NCBI RefSeq assembly: GCF_006337125.1
Contig: NZ_CP040887.1
Location: forward strand, 372,001 to 436,000
Source: Serinicoccus chungangensis
Lineage (GTDB): Bacteria; Actinomycetota; Actinomycetes; Actinomycetales; Dermatophilaceae
DNA: 64,000 nucleotides
Direction: 5' to 3'
Part shown: positions 46,088 to 56,200 of the stretch, one piece after another
How the letters are laid out: each line of letters starts with the position of its first letter
Position numbering within the stretch: position 1 is the stretch's first letter
Notes under the pieces: generated by a model
What the model was told of the DNA's origin: nothing
Databases searched by the model: none
The model's input: the letters and a program-made list of their open reading frames with translations, nothing else
Position numbers and translations under genes: made by a program

Positions 46088-47589
46088 GCCTGCCGCCGCC
46101 CTCCGTCGAGGACCCGGGCCTCCTGGCCGACCTGCGGGCCGACCTGGAGGAGGTGGGCTACACCGTCGACGCGCTGGCCCGGGTGCTCGGGCCGGTGGCG
46201 GTCGCGGCGCTGCACCGCGAGCAGCCGCTCCCCGCGCTGCGTGCCACCGAGGGGTCCGACGACCCGGTGGCCGTGCTGTGCCGCCTCTTCGCCCTCGGGA
46301 GCGCCGTCCCGCGACGGCTCCTCGACGGTGCCCTGCCCCGGGTCGGCGCCGCGGGCCTGCTGCGGCTGCGCCTGGTCGCCGAGGGCGAGGACGACCTGCT
46401 CGTCGCGGCCTGTGACCTGCGTCCCTACGCCACGGAGCAGGAGGCGTGGTGGGTGGTCTCGGACCGCTCGGAGATGGCGAGCGGCGGCCCGCTGCCGACC
46501 GACCACGTCCTCGGCATCGGTGGGGCCTCGACCACCCTCGCCAGCTGGGCGCCGCGTCCCCGGGTGGAGCGGGCCCTCGACGTCGGGACGGGCAGCGGGG
46601 TCCAGGTCCTGCACCTGGCCGGGCACGCGGCACACCTCGTCGCGACCGACCTCTCCGAGCGGGCCCTGGAGTTCGCCCGGTTCACCCTGGCCCTCAACGG
46701 GGTGGACGCCGAGCTGCGGGCGGGCAGCCTGCTGGAGCCGGTGGCCGGCGAGCAGTTCGACCTGGTCGTCAGCAACCCGCCCTTCGTCATCACCCCGAGG
46801 CGCACCGGTGTCCCGCTCTACGAGTACCGCGACGGCGGACGGGCGGGCGACACCCTCGTCGCCGGTCTCGTGCGCGAGCTGCGCGGCCACCTGCGGCCCG
46901 GCGGCACCGCCCAGCTGCTCGCCAACTGGGAGCTGCGGGCGGGGGAGGACTGGACCGAGCACGTGGGCGCCTGGTTCGCCGGCACCGGGCTGGACGCCTG
47001 GGTCGTGCAGCGGGAGGAGCAGGACGTCGCGGACTACGCCGAGACGTGGACGCGCGACGGCGGGCACCAGCCGGGCAGCGCCGACTTCGAGGCGTTGTAT
47101 GCCGCGTGGCTGGACGACTTCGCCGAGCGCGGGATCGAGCGGCTCGGCTTCGGCGTCGTCACGGTGCGTCGGCCGCGCACCGACCGCGAGCCGTGGCTGG
47201 ACCTCATGGACGTCCGGGGCGCGGTCGCCTCGCCCATGGGTCCGACGGTGCTCGCCGGGCTGGAGGCCCGCACGTGGCTGGCCGAGCACGGTGACGCCGA
47301 GCTGCTGGACACGCCCTGGCAGGTGGCCGACGACGTCACCGAGGACCGCATCGGCCGGCCCGGCGACCCCGACCCCCAGGTGATCCAGGTCCGGCAGGGT
47401 GGCGGGCTGGCCCGCACCGTGCGCCTGGACACGCTCGGTGCCGGCCTGGTGGGGGCCTGCGACGGGGAACTCACCGCACGGCAGCTGTGCTCCGGCCTGG
47501 CCGTCCTCACCGACCAGCCCGCGTCCGACGTGGAGCAGGCCGTCCTGCCGACCCTGCGCGAGCTGGTCAAGGACGGGCTGCTGCGCTGA
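46084..47589 (+). CDS. SAM-dependent methyltransferase (DUF7059/HemK-like)
   Basis: A ~501-residue protein. An N-terminal helical domain (LLADLRADLEEVGYTVDALA) precedes a Rossmann-fold methyltransferase with SAM motif ALDVGTGSGVQVLHLA and the amide/amine-methylation signature VVSNPPFVIT, followed by a C-terminal winged domain. NPPF suggests methylation of a Gln or nucleobase amino group in a protein or RNA. No ATG or GTG lies between the hppA stop and the conserved N-terminus; CTG 46084, overlapping the hppA stop as CTGA, or CTG 46090, is the most likely start. GTG 46153 would cut conserved residues. Confidence 0.8.
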   Translation: MSLPPPSVEDPGLLADLRADLEEVGYTVDALARVLGPVAVAALHREQPLPALRATEGSDDPVAVLCRLFALGSAVPRRLLDGALPRVGAAGLLRLRLVAEGEDDLLVAACDLRPYATEQEAWWVVSDRSEMASGGPLPTDHVLGIGGASTTLASWAPRPRVERALDVGTGSGVQVLHLAGHAAHLVATDLSERALEFARFTLALNGVDAELRAGSLLEPVAGEQFDLVVSNPPFVITPRRTGVPLYEYRDGGRAGDTLVAGLVRELRGHLRPGGTAQLLANWELRAGEDWTEHVGAWFAGTGLDAWVVQREEQDVADYAETWTRDGGHQPGSADFEALYAAWLDDFAERGIERLGFGVVTVRRPRTDREPWLDLMDVRGAVASPMGPTVLAGLEARTWLAEHGDAELLDTPWQVADDVTEDRIGRPGDPDPQVIQVRQGGGLARTVRLDTLGAGLVGACDGELTARQLCSGLAVLTDQPASDVEQAVLPTLRELVKDGLLR

Positions 47590-47610
47590 GTCCGTCGCCC
47601 GCGGGCTCGG

Positions 47611-48393
47611 TCAGACCGAGCCGAAGCGGTAGGCGCTGCGGGAGATGAAGAACTGCCGGCCGAGGTCCCCGCTGCGGCAGGTGACGCCGTCCTCGCTGGA
47701 CAGGCAGGTGGTGTCCCCGACCCGCAGCGTGAGGCCGTACTCCAGGACGGCCGCGTCGGTGTCCTCCACGCCGGTCGTCGGTGCCCCCACCGCCTCGGCC
47801 CACCAGCCGCCCTGGGTGGCGGCGGCGGTGCTGGTGAGCGTCTCCGGCGGGCACGTCCAGACGCCTCCGGCGTCGGTGAGCACCATGGTGTCGGCCGCGT
47901 CCGCGGAGCACTCGCCGACACCGTCCTCGACCAGGTGGTCGGGGTTGGGCGAGTAGGTCTTGTCGAGCAGCTGGCAGGACGCGCTCGGGCCGTTCAGCAC
48001 GCAGGCGAGGTTGCCCGTCGGGGTCACGAAGGCCGCCCGGTCGCCCTGCACGGTGATGGTGGAGCCGTCCTCGGACACGCTGCGATCGCCGCGGTCGGGC
48101 TCGATGTCGGCCGGCGCGGTGGGCGGGGGTGCCGCCTCCGCAGCGGGCGCGTCCGCCGTGCTGCTCGTGCCGTCCCCGCCGCCGTCGGCGTCGCCACCAC
48201 CCTCCGTCGGCGTCGCCGTCTGCCCACCGCCGGACGAGGCGTCGTCCTCGCCCCCGGCGGGGTCGTCGTCGCAGCCGGCGAGGAGCACCGCGCCGAGGGC
48301 GAGGAGGACGGCCGCCGACCTCGTCGTCCCGGTCCGGGCATGACCGCTCCGCCGGGTCCTGCTCGTCCTCGGGGTCGCACCGTTCGCCGCCAT
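47611..48393 (-). CDS. Predicted secreted lipoprotein
   Basis: A 260-residue protein: Arg-rich N-region, hydrophobic stretch and lipobox VLLAGC (Cys41), then a Gly/Asp/Thr-rich linker (~45-105) and a C-terminal domain with six or more cysteines (NLACVLNGPSASCQLL, VGECSA, VWTCPPE, TTCLSSEDGVTCRSGD). Probably surface-anchored; function unknown. ATG 48393 is preceded at 8 nt by TACGCT (48402-48407, reverse strand), and it is divergent from topA. Confidence 0.75.
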   Translation of the reverse strand: MAANGATPRTSRTRRSGHARTGTTRSAAVLLALGAVLLAGCDDDPAGGEDDASSGGGQTATPTEGGGDADGGGDGTSSTADAPAAEAAPPPTAPADIEPDRGDRSVSEDGSTITVQGDRAAFVTPTGNLACVLNGPSASCQLLDKTYSPNPDHLVEDGVGECSADAADTMVLTDAGGVWTCPPETLTSTAAATQGGWWAEAVGAPTTGVEDTDAAVLEYGLTLRVGDTTCLSSEDGVTCRSGDLGRQFFISRSAYRFGSV

Positions 48394-48497
48394 AGGGAGC
48401 CAGCGTAGCCCGCGCCCCGCCATGGGCTACGGTGACGCCCGAGGTCCCGTGTCGGAGGTCGCGACGAATCCGCGGCACACGGGGCGAAGGAGATCCT

Positions 48498-51224
48498 GTG
48501 GCACCTGGCACCAAGCTGGTCATCGTCGAGTCCCCGGCGAAGGCGCAGAAGATCGGCGAGTACCTCGGCAAGGACTTCCGGGTCGACGCGAGCGTCGGGC
48601 ACATCCGGGACCTGCCGAACCCCTCCGAGCTCCCTGCCGACATGAAGAAGGGCCCCTACGGCAAGTTCGCGATCGCCGTCGACGACGGCTTCGAGCCCTA
48701 CTACGTGGTCGACGCGGACAAGAAGAAGAAGGTCACCGAGCTCAAGCGCGCCCTCAAGGACGCCGACGAGCTCTTCCTCGCGACCGACGAGGACCGGGAG
48801 GGGGAGGCGATCGCCTGGCACCTGCTCGAGGTCCTCAAGCCCAAGGTGCCGGTGCGCCGCATGGTCTTCCACGAGATCACCAAGGAGGCCATCCAGCGAG
48901 CCGTCAACGACACCCGGGAGCTCGACACCCACCTCGTCGACGCCCAGGAGAGCCGCCGGATCCTCGACCGGCTCTACGGCTACGAGGTCTCGCCCGTGCT
49001 GTGGCGCAAGGTCAAGCAGGGGCTGTCGGCCGGCCGCGTGCAGTCGGTGGCGACCCGGCTCGTGGTGGAGCGCGAGCGGGAGCGGATGGCCTTCAAGATC
49101 GCGTCCTACTGGGACGTCGAGGGCGAGTTCGCCCCCGGCGGCAACAGCGGGCAGGGCTTCGAGGCCAAGCTCACCGGGATCGACGGCTCCAAGGTCGCCA
49201 GCGGTCGCGACTTCGCCGACGACGGCACCCTGAAGTCCACGAAGGCCGTGCAGCTGGACGCCGCCGCGGCGGAGGCGATCGCCTCCGGCACCCGCGAGGC
49301 CGACGTCGTGGTGCGGGAGGTCTCGGAGAAGCCCTACACGCGTCGCCCCTCGGCGCCCTTCACCACCTCGACGCTGCAGCAGGAGGCCTCCCGCAAGCTG
49401 CGGATGAACAGCCAGAGCACCATGCGCACCGCGCAGCGGCTCTACGAGAACGGCTACATCACCTACATGCGGACCGACTCGACCAGCCTGTCGAGCCAGG
49501 CGGTGAGCGCCGCCCGCAGCCAGGCCCGCGACATGTACGGCGCCGACTTCGTGCCCGAGACCCCGCGGACCTACGGCAAGAAGAGCAAGAACGCCCAGGA
49601 GGCGCACGAGGCGATCCGCCCCGCGGGCGACTCCTTCCGCACCCCGGCGCAGGTGGCCGGTGAGATCAGGGGCGGCGAGTACGCGCTCTACGAGCTCATC
49701 TGGAAGCGCACCGTCGCCTCCCAGATGGCCGACGCCAAGGGGTCCACCGCCAGCGTCAAGCTCACCGCCACCCTGCCGCAGGGCACCAGCGCGGCGGGCA
49801 CGACGTACTCCAGCGCGGAGTACTCCGCGTCCGGCACCGTCATCACCTTCCGCGGCTTCCTCGCCGCCTACGAGGAGGGCCGCGACGAGAGCCGCTACGG
49901 CGACGACAGCGCGATGGGTATGCGGCTGCCCAAGCTGAGCGAGGGTGTCGCGCTGGAGACGCTGCGGGCCGAGGCCCAGGGTCACCAGACCAGCCCGCCG
50001 GCCCGCTACACCGAGGCCACGCTGGTCAAGGCGCTGGAGGAGCGCGGCATCGGCCGGCCCTCGACCTACGCGGCGACCGTCGGCACGATCCAGGACCGCG
50101 GCTACGTGCACAGCCGCGGCTCGGCGCTGGTGCCGACCTGGCTGGCCTTCGCGGTGACCCAGCTCCTCGAGCAGCACTTCCCGCGGCTGGTCGACTACGA
50201 CTTCACCGCGTCGATGGAGAGCGACCTCGACAAGATCGCCCACGGCGAGGAGCAGCGGGTGGCGTGGTTGCAGCGCTTCTACTTCGGCGACCAGGCGACC
50301 AGCACGGAGGGGCTGCGCGACCTCGTCGCCGACCTCGGCGACATCGACGCCCGCGCGGTCTCGGCGGTGACGACCGGAGACGGGACGGTCGTGCGGGTCG
50401 GTCGCTACGGGCCCTACGTCGAGCTGCCCGGCGAGGACGGCGAGACGCCGCGGCGCGCCACCGTGCCGGACGAGATCGCCCCGGACGAGATGACCGCGGC
50501 CAAGGCGGAGGAGCTGCTCGCCGCCGCCGCGGACGACGGGCGGGTGCTGGGCACCGACCCCGAGACCGGCCGGGAGATCATCGCCAAGAACGGCCGTTAC
50601 GGCCCCTACGTCACCGAGGTGGTCGAGGACGAGGAGGGCGAGACCAAGGGCGCCAAGAAGAAGGCCAAGGTCAAGCCCCGCACGGGGTCGCTCTTCGCCG
50701 ACATGGACCTGGCCACCATCGAGCTGGACACGGCGCTGCGGCTGCTGTCGCTGCCCCGGGTCGTCGGCCAGGACGCCGAGGGGGTGGACATCACCGCCCA
50801 GAACGGGCGCTACGGCCCCTACCTCAAGAAGGGCACCGACAGCCGCTCGCTGGAGACCGAGGCGCAGATCTTCGACATCACCCTCGAGGAGGCGCTGGCG
50901 ATCTACGCCCAGCCCAAGCAGCGCGGGCGCGGGGCGGCCAAGCCGCCGCTCGCCGAGTTCGGCGAGGACCCGGTGTCGGGGCGCAAGGTCGTCGCCAAGG
51001 ACGGCCGGTTCGGGCCCTACGTCACCGACGGGGAGACCAACGCCACCCTGCGCCGCGGCGACGACCCCGAGACGCTCACCGAGGAGCGGGCCTTCGAGCT
51101 GCTCGCGGAGAAGCGCTCCAAGGGGCCGACCACCCGCAAGAAGCCGGCGACGCGGGCGAAGACCACGCGCAAGGCCCCGGCGAAGAAGGGCTCCACCACC
51201 CGGGCGTCGACGAAGAAGTCCTGA
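48498..51224 (+). CDS. topA: DNA topoisomerase I
   Basis: A 908-residue type IA topoisomerase that relaxes negative supercoils. The Toprim domain begins KLVIVESPAKAQKIGEYLG and has the acidic DEDREGE motif; the active-site Tyr is in YITYMRTDSTSLS. The C-terminus has several repeats around GRYGPYV and a Lys/Arg/Thr-rich tail, the actinobacterial arrangement without zinc fingers. GTG 48498 has AAGGAG 5 nt upstream. The same gene flanks the helicase/secretion neighbourhood in mycobacteria. Confidence 0.95.
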   Translation: MAPGTKLVIVESPAKAQKIGEYLGKDFRVDASVGHIRDLPNPSELPADMKKGPYGKFAIAVDDGFEPYYVVDADKKKKVTELKRALKDADELFLATDEDREGEAIAWHLLEVLKPKVPVRRMVFHEITKEAIQRAVNDTRELDTHLVDAQESRRILDRLYGYEVSPVLWRKVKQGLSAGRVQSVATRLVVERERERMAFKIASYWDVEGEFAPGGNSGQGFEAKLTGIDGSKVASGRDFADDGTLKSTKAVQLDAAAAEAIASGTREADVVVREVSEKPYTRRPSAPFTTSTLQQEASRKLRMNSQSTMRTAQRLYENGYITYMRTDSTSLSSQAVSAARSQARDMYGADFVPETPRTYGKKSKNAQEAHEAIRPAGDSFRTPAQVAGEIRGGEYALYELIWKRTVASQMADAKGSTASVKLTATLPQGTSAAGTTYSSAEYSASGTVITFRGFLAAYEEGRDESRYGDDSAMGMRLPKLSEGVALETLRAEAQGHQTSPPARYTEATLVKALEERGIGRPSTYAATVGTIQDRGYVHSRGSALVPTWLAFAVTQLLEQHFPRLVDYDFTASMESDLDKIAHGEEQRVAWLQRFYFGDQATSTEGLRDLVADLGDIDARAVSAVTTGDGTVVRVGRYGPYVELPGEDGETPRRATVPDEIAPDEMTAAKAEELLAAAADDGRVLGTDPETGREIIAKNGRYGPYVTEVVEDEEGETKGAKKKAKVKPRTGSLFADMDLATIELDTALRLLSLPRVVGQDAEGVDITAQNGRYGPYLKKGTDSRSLETEAQIFDITLEEALAIYAQPKQRGRGAAKPPLAEFGEDPVSGRKVVAKDGRFGPYVTDGETNATLRRGDDPETLTEERAFELLAEKRSKGPTTRKKPATRAKTTRKAPAKKGSTTRASTKKS

Positions 51225-51236
51225 GCGGGCTGCCTC

Positions 51237-52439
51237 TCACACCGTGGTGGTCACCGGGTGCTCGTCGCGGACCAGCGCGGCGAGCGCCTGCTCGAGGTCG
51301 TCGATGAGGTCCTCGGGCGCCTCCAGGCCCACGGACAGGCGCAGGATGCCGGCGCCGGGCCGCGCCTCCGCCGCGACCGGGCGGTGGGTGAGGGCGGCGG
51401 GGTGCTGCACGAGGGAGTCCACACCGCCGAGGGAGACGGCGTGGGTGATGAGCCGGCAGCCCTGCGCCACCGCCGCGGCGGCCTCGTAGCTGCCGAGGTC
51501 GACGGCGAGCACGGCACCTGGGCCGGCCATCTGACGACCGATGAGCCGACGCGGGTCGCCGTCCGCGCCGGGGTAGAAGATCTCCCGCACCGCGGGATGG
51601 CCGCGCAGCCACCGGGCCACCACCTGGGCGCCCTCCTGCTGGGCCCGCACCCGCAGCGGCAGCGTCTGCAGCCCGCGGTGCGCGAGGTAGGCCGACAGCG
51701 GGTGCAGCACGGCCCCGGTGACGGCGCGCACCGGTCGGATCCGCCCGGCCCAGGCCTCGGAGGTGACGACCGCCCCGGCGAGGACGTCGCCGTGCCCGGC
51801 GAGGAACTTGGTGACCGAGTGCAGGACGATGCTCGCGCCCAGCTCCAGGGGCCGCTGCAGGACCGGGGTCGCGAAGGTGTTGTCCACGAGCACGGGCACC
51901 TCACCGGCGGCGGCGACCACCTCGCGGAGGTCGACGAGGTCGAGGGTGGGGTTGGCGGGGGTCTCGACGACGACGAGGCCGGTGTCGGCCTCGAGCGCGC
52001 CGGCGACCCCCTCAGGGTCGGTCCACGTCACCCGGGTGCCGAGGAGCCCGGTCGCGAGCAGGTGGTCGGAGCCGCCGTAGAGCGGGCGGACCGCCACGAC
52101 GTGGGGGGTGCCGGCGCCGGTGCAGGCCAGCAGCACGGCGCTCAGCGCCGCCATGCCGGAGGCGAAGGCCACCCCCGCCTCCCCGCCCTCGAGCTCGGCG
52201 AGGGCCTCCTCGAAACGGGCCACCCCCGGGCTCCACAGCCGCTGGTAGACCGCGGACTGGCCGTCCAGGCGCGCCCCGCCACCGGCCATCTGGTCGTAGG
52301 CCTCCCCGCCGGTCTCGACGTCCGGCAACGGGTAGGTGCTGGACAGGTCGATGGGGGGCACGTGGACCCCGAGCGCGGTGAGGTCGGCGCGGCCGGCGTG
52401 GACGGCGCGGGTGTCGAGGTCGGGGCGAGGCAGCGGCAT
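51237..52439 (-). CDS. Cystathionine gamma-synthase/lyase-family PLP enzyme
   Basis: A 400-residue Cys/Met-metabolism enzyme. It starts LPRPDLDTRAVHAGR, has VFASG-like GVAFASGMAALSAV, VLVDNTFATPVLQRPLELGA, the PLP-lysine segment SVTKFLAGHGD and the C-terminal AGILRLSVGLEAPEDLIDDL. Synthase, lyase or methionine gamma-lyase activity cannot be decided. ATG 52439 was chosen over ATG 52466 because a sigma-70 promoter (-10 at 52446-52451) covers the upstream codon. Convergent with topA. Confidence 0.88.
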   Translation of the reverse strand: MPLPRPDLDTRAVHAGRADLTALGVHVPPIDLSSTYPLPDVETGGEAYDQMAGGGARLDGQSAVYQRLWSPGVARFEEALAELEGGEAGVAFASGMAALSAVLLACTGAGTPHVVAVRPLYGGSDHLLATGLLGTRVTWTDPEGVAGALEADTGLVVVETPANPTLDLVDLREVVAAAGEVPVLVDNTFATPVLQRPLELGASIVLHSVTKFLAGHGDVLAGAVVTSEAWAGRIRPVRAVTGAVLHPLSAYLAHRGLQTLPLRVRAQQEGAQVVARWLRGHPAVREIFYPGADGDPRRLIGRQMAGPGAVLAVDLGSYEAAAAVAQGCRLITHAVSLGGVDSLVQHPAALTHRPVAAEARPGAGILRLSVGLEAPEDLIDDLEQALAALVRDEHPVTTTV

Positions 52440-52445
52440 ACCCAC

Positions 52446-52474
52446 ATGATGCGGATGCTGCGGCATACAGTCAA
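52446..52474 (-). promoter_or_regulatory. Promoter of the trans-sulfuration gene
   Basis: On the minus strand TTGACT (52469-52474), a 17-nt spacer and CATCAT (52446-52451) precede ATG 52439 by 6 nt, so the mRNA should begin at or next to the start codon (leaderless). It lies in the 146 bp divergent region with the winged-helix gene. Confidence 0.65.
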
Positions 52475-52585
52475 GAATGCGGCAGGATCAGCGGTAGATT
52501 CTCTATCTGCTGACGTGACGTGCGACAGAAGAGGGATATCGCCGCAGGTCGTGACATCGGCTCCGGACGCCACTAGGGTTCGGCC

Positions 52586-53125
52586 ATGGGGGTGACTCGC
52601 ATCGAGGACGTGCGGCCGGATCCGGACGGCGGTCGGTCCATGGTGCTCGTCATCGCAGCCACCCGGGCCGAGCGCGAGCGCCTCCTCGCCCGGCTCCCCG
52701 ACGGCGTGCGAGTCGTCCTCGCGACCAGCAGGCAGCATGCCGCCGCCCTGTTGAGCTCCGGCGCGGCGGAGCCGGGCTGCCCCGGGGTGGAGGGCGCGCC
52801 CCGCCCGGACGTCGTCCTGGACCCCGAGGCGCGCACGGTGGCCGCCGGGGGCAGGGCGGTGCGCCTGACCCCCCTGGAGTACGACGTCCTCACCCTGCTC
52901 GTCTCCGACCAGGGGCACGCGTGGTCGATCCAGGAGCTCTCCCGCGACGTGTGGGGCACGTCCTTCGTGGGGGACGGGGAGCAGGTCCGTTCGGTCATCA
53001 AGAGGCTGCGGCGCAAGCTCGGCGGGGCGCGGCTGCCGGTGACGGTCGAGACCGTCCGCGGGTGCGGTTTCCAGGCCCGTGCGCTGACCGTCACGCCGCC
53101 GACGGGTGCGGCCGCCGGCGGGTGA
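52586..53125 (+). CDS. Orphan OmpR/PhoB-type winged-helix regulator
   Basis: A 179-residue protein. The C-terminal ~95 residues are a winged-helix effector domain (RAVRLTPLEYDVLTLLVSDQ, GEQVRSVIKRLRRKLGG, VETVRGCGFQA). The N-terminal ~75 residues (MVLVIAATRAERERLLARLP onward) resemble the start of a receiver but have no phospho-acceptor Asp. There is no kinase gene nearby. ATG 52586 follows TAGGGT at 6 nt. It could control the adjacent subtilase gene or the divergent PLP enzyme; that is inference. Confidence 0.8.
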   Translation: MGVTRIEDVRPDPDGGRSMVLVIAATRAERERLLARLPDGVRVVLATSRQHAAALLSSGAAEPGCPGVEGAPRPDVVLDPEARTVAAGGRAVRLTPLEYDVLTLLVSDQGHAWSIQELSRDVWGTSFVGDGEQVRSVIKRLRRKLGGARLPVTVETVRGCGFQARALTVTPPTGAAAGG

Positions 53126-53155
53126 GACTGCCCGACGATTGCCCCGTGCCGGTCG

Positions 53156-53184
53156 TTGTGGCCCGCCCCGGCGCTCCCTACCGT
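53156..53184 (+). promoter_or_regulatory. Promoter of the subtilase gene
   Basis: TTGTGG (53156-53161), a 17-nt spacer and TACCGT (53179-53184). This would give a leader of ~35 nt containing GGGAGG (53214-53219) 5 nt before ATG 53225. Confidence 0.6.
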
Positions 53185-53224
53185 CAGGTCATCCGATCAT
53201 GGCAGGACGTGCTGGGAGGCCGAC

Positions 53225-56200
53225 ATGGTTCAGGCAGGGGTATGGCGCAGGGCAGTGGCAGGGCTGAGCGGGCTGGGGGTGGTGCTGGCCGGGGTGGTGG
53301 CCACGGGCCCCGCGCTCGCGGCCCCGGCGCCGGACGCCGAGGGCAAGATCGAGCAGGCGGTGCGGGAGGAGTTCGAGACGCAGGAGCGGGTCGACTTCTG
53401 GGTGCGCCTGGAGGAACGCCCCGACCTGACGCAGTTCGAGGGGGTGCAGGACTGGGCCGCCCGTGGTCAGGGGGTGTATGACGCGCTGACCAGCACCGCG
53501 ACGGCCAGCCAGGCGGGCGTCCGGGCCAAGCTGGACGCCGAGGGGGCGACCTACGAGGCCCACTGGATCACCAACGCGGTGCACGTGACGGCCGGCTCGG
53601 AGGACCTCGCGCTGGCCCTGGCGGGGCGTGCGGAGGTCGAGGGGGTCTACCCGACCCGCGCCTACGACGTGCCCGAGGTGACCCCGGTGGAGACGTCGGC
53701 GGTCGGCCCGGCGGCGGTCGAGTGGGGGATCGCCGACATCAACGCGGACGACGTGTGGAGCGAGTACGGCGTCACCGGCGAGGGCATCGTCGTCGCCACC
53801 ATCGACACCGGTGTGCAGTACGACCACCCCGCGCTCGTGCAGCAGTACCGCGGCACCAACGGGGACGGCACCTTCGACCACGACTACAACTGGTTCGACG
53901 CGGCCGGGGTGTCCCCCGAGGAGCCGGTCGACGTCGACGCCCACGGCACCCACGTCACCGGCACCATGGTCGGCGACGACGGCGGCGACAACCAGGTCGG
54001 CGTCGCCCCGGGCGCACGGTGGATCGCGGCCAACGGCTGCTGCCCCTCCGACGAGGCGCTCATCACGAGCGGGGAGTGGATGCTCGCACCGACCCGGGTC
54101 GACGGCAGCGACCCGGACCCCGCCCAGCGGCCGCACGTCATCAACAACTCGTGGGGCTCCGGCATACCGTCCAACGACCCCTTCATGGAGGACGTCTCGC
54201 TCGCCTGGGCCGCGGCCGGCCAGTTCGGGGTCTGGGCCAACGGCAACATCGGCCCGGGCTGCGAGACCTCCGGGTCGCCGGGCAGCCTGGCCGTCAACTA
54301 CTCGGTCGGCAACTACGACGCCGGGCACCAGATCAACGACAGCTCCAGCCGCGGCGCGGGCCAGGACGGGGTGACCAAGCCCGACGTGTCGGCGCCCGGC
54401 ACCGCCGTGCGCTCCTCGGTCCCCGGCAACGACTACGCCGCGTTCACCGGCACCTCGATGGCCTCGCCGCACGTGGCGGGGTCGATCGCCCTGCTGTGGT
54501 CGAGCGCTCCGCTGCTCGTCGGCGACCTCGAGGCGACCAAGGAGCTGCTGGACGGCACCGCCGTCGACAGCCCGGACGACCAGTGCGGTGGCACCGACGA
54601 CGACAACAACGTCTTCGGCGAAGGACGCCTGGACGCCCTCGCGCTGGTGGCGGCAGCCCCCCGCGGGGACACCGGGTTCGTCGAGGGCACCGTGACCGAC
54701 GCCGCCTCCGGCGACCCGCTGAGCCGTGCGCAGGTGAGCCTGGAGGGCCCGCTGGAGCGTGAGCTCACGACCGACGCCGAGGGCAGGTACCGCGCCCTGG
54801 TGAGCGCCGGTGACTACGCCGTCACCGCCTCCAGCTTCGGCTGGGTCGCCGGCACCGCCGAGGTCACCGTGCCCGTGGACGGCACGGTGGTGCAGGACTT
54901 CGCTCTCGACCGGGCGCCCACCGGCACCCTCAGCGGGACCGTCACCGACGGCTCCGGCCAGGGCTACCCCCTCTACGCCAAGGTCTCCGTCGGGGGCGCG
55001 ACGCTGACGACGTTCACCGACCCGCTCGACGGGAGCTACGCCCTCGACGTCCCGCTGGGGACCCCGGTCGCGGTGCGGGTCGAGGCGCAGTACCCCGGCT
55101 ACACGGTCGTCACCGAGGAGGTGTCGCTCGCGGGGGACCAGACGCTCGACGTGAGCATGCTGGTGGACGTCCTCACCTGCGTCGCGAACGGGTACGCCGC
55201 CAGCTCCACCGGCCTGACCGAGTCCTTCGACGCCCTCGAGCTGCCGACCGGGTGGGCCGTCGAGGACAACCTCGGCGAGGGCCAGGTGTGGACCTTCGAC
55301 GACCCGGGCGGGATCGGCAACCTCACCGGCGGCGAGGGTGGCTTCGCCGACGTCAACAGCGACTTCTACGGCCCGGGCGGCAGCCAGGACACCTCGCTGG
55401 TCTCCCCGGTCGTGGACCTCACGGGGCAGACCACCCCCGTCGTCGCCTTCGACCACTTCTACGTCGAGCTCGGTGACACCGCCGACCTGGACGTGAGCAT
55501 CGACGGCGGTGACACCTGGACCACCGTGAAGACGTACACCGGTGAGCAGATCGAGGTCAGGGACACCGTCCCGCTGCCGATGGCGGCCGGGCAGAGCCAG
55601 GTGCAGGTGCGCTGGCACTTCTACGACGCCAGCTGGACGCTCTGGTGGCAGGTGGACGACGTGCTGCTCGGCAGCCTGTCGTGCGACCCGGTCGGTGAGG
55701 GCGGGTATGTCGTCGGCACGGTCTCCTCCGCCGTCGACGGCGAGCCGATCAGCGGCGCGACGGTGACCGACCTGGACTCCGGCGACGCCGGCACGAGCAA
55801 GGACACGCCGACGGACGAGGGGCAGGACGACGGCTTCTACTGGCTGTTCAGCTCGTCGGCCGGGGAGCACCCGTTCGAGGCGACCGCCCGCACCTACAGC
55901 CCGGCGACGCAGGACGTGAGCGTCCCCGACGAGGGCGCGGTCCGCGCCGACTTCGAGCTGGAGGGCGGCGTGCTCACGGTGGACCCGGGGTCGATCGAGA
56001 CCGACGTGGTGCTCGGCGAGTCCGAGACCCGCGACCTCACGGTGAGCAACGAGGGCACCGTCACGGCCGAGGTGGAGCTGCGGGAGGTGGCCGGTGACAT
56101 GAGCATCCTGCGTGCCGACGGCTCCCGGTTCTCCGCCGCCGACGCCCTCGCCGCCGACGGGGCGCCGCTGCGCACCCTCGACGTCACGCCCTCCTTCACC

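Noticed and set aside
52440-52466. ATG 52466 as start of the PLP enzyme
   Set aside because: The -10 box and spacer of a good promoter lie over this codon, and the family's N-terminus matches the ATG at 52439.
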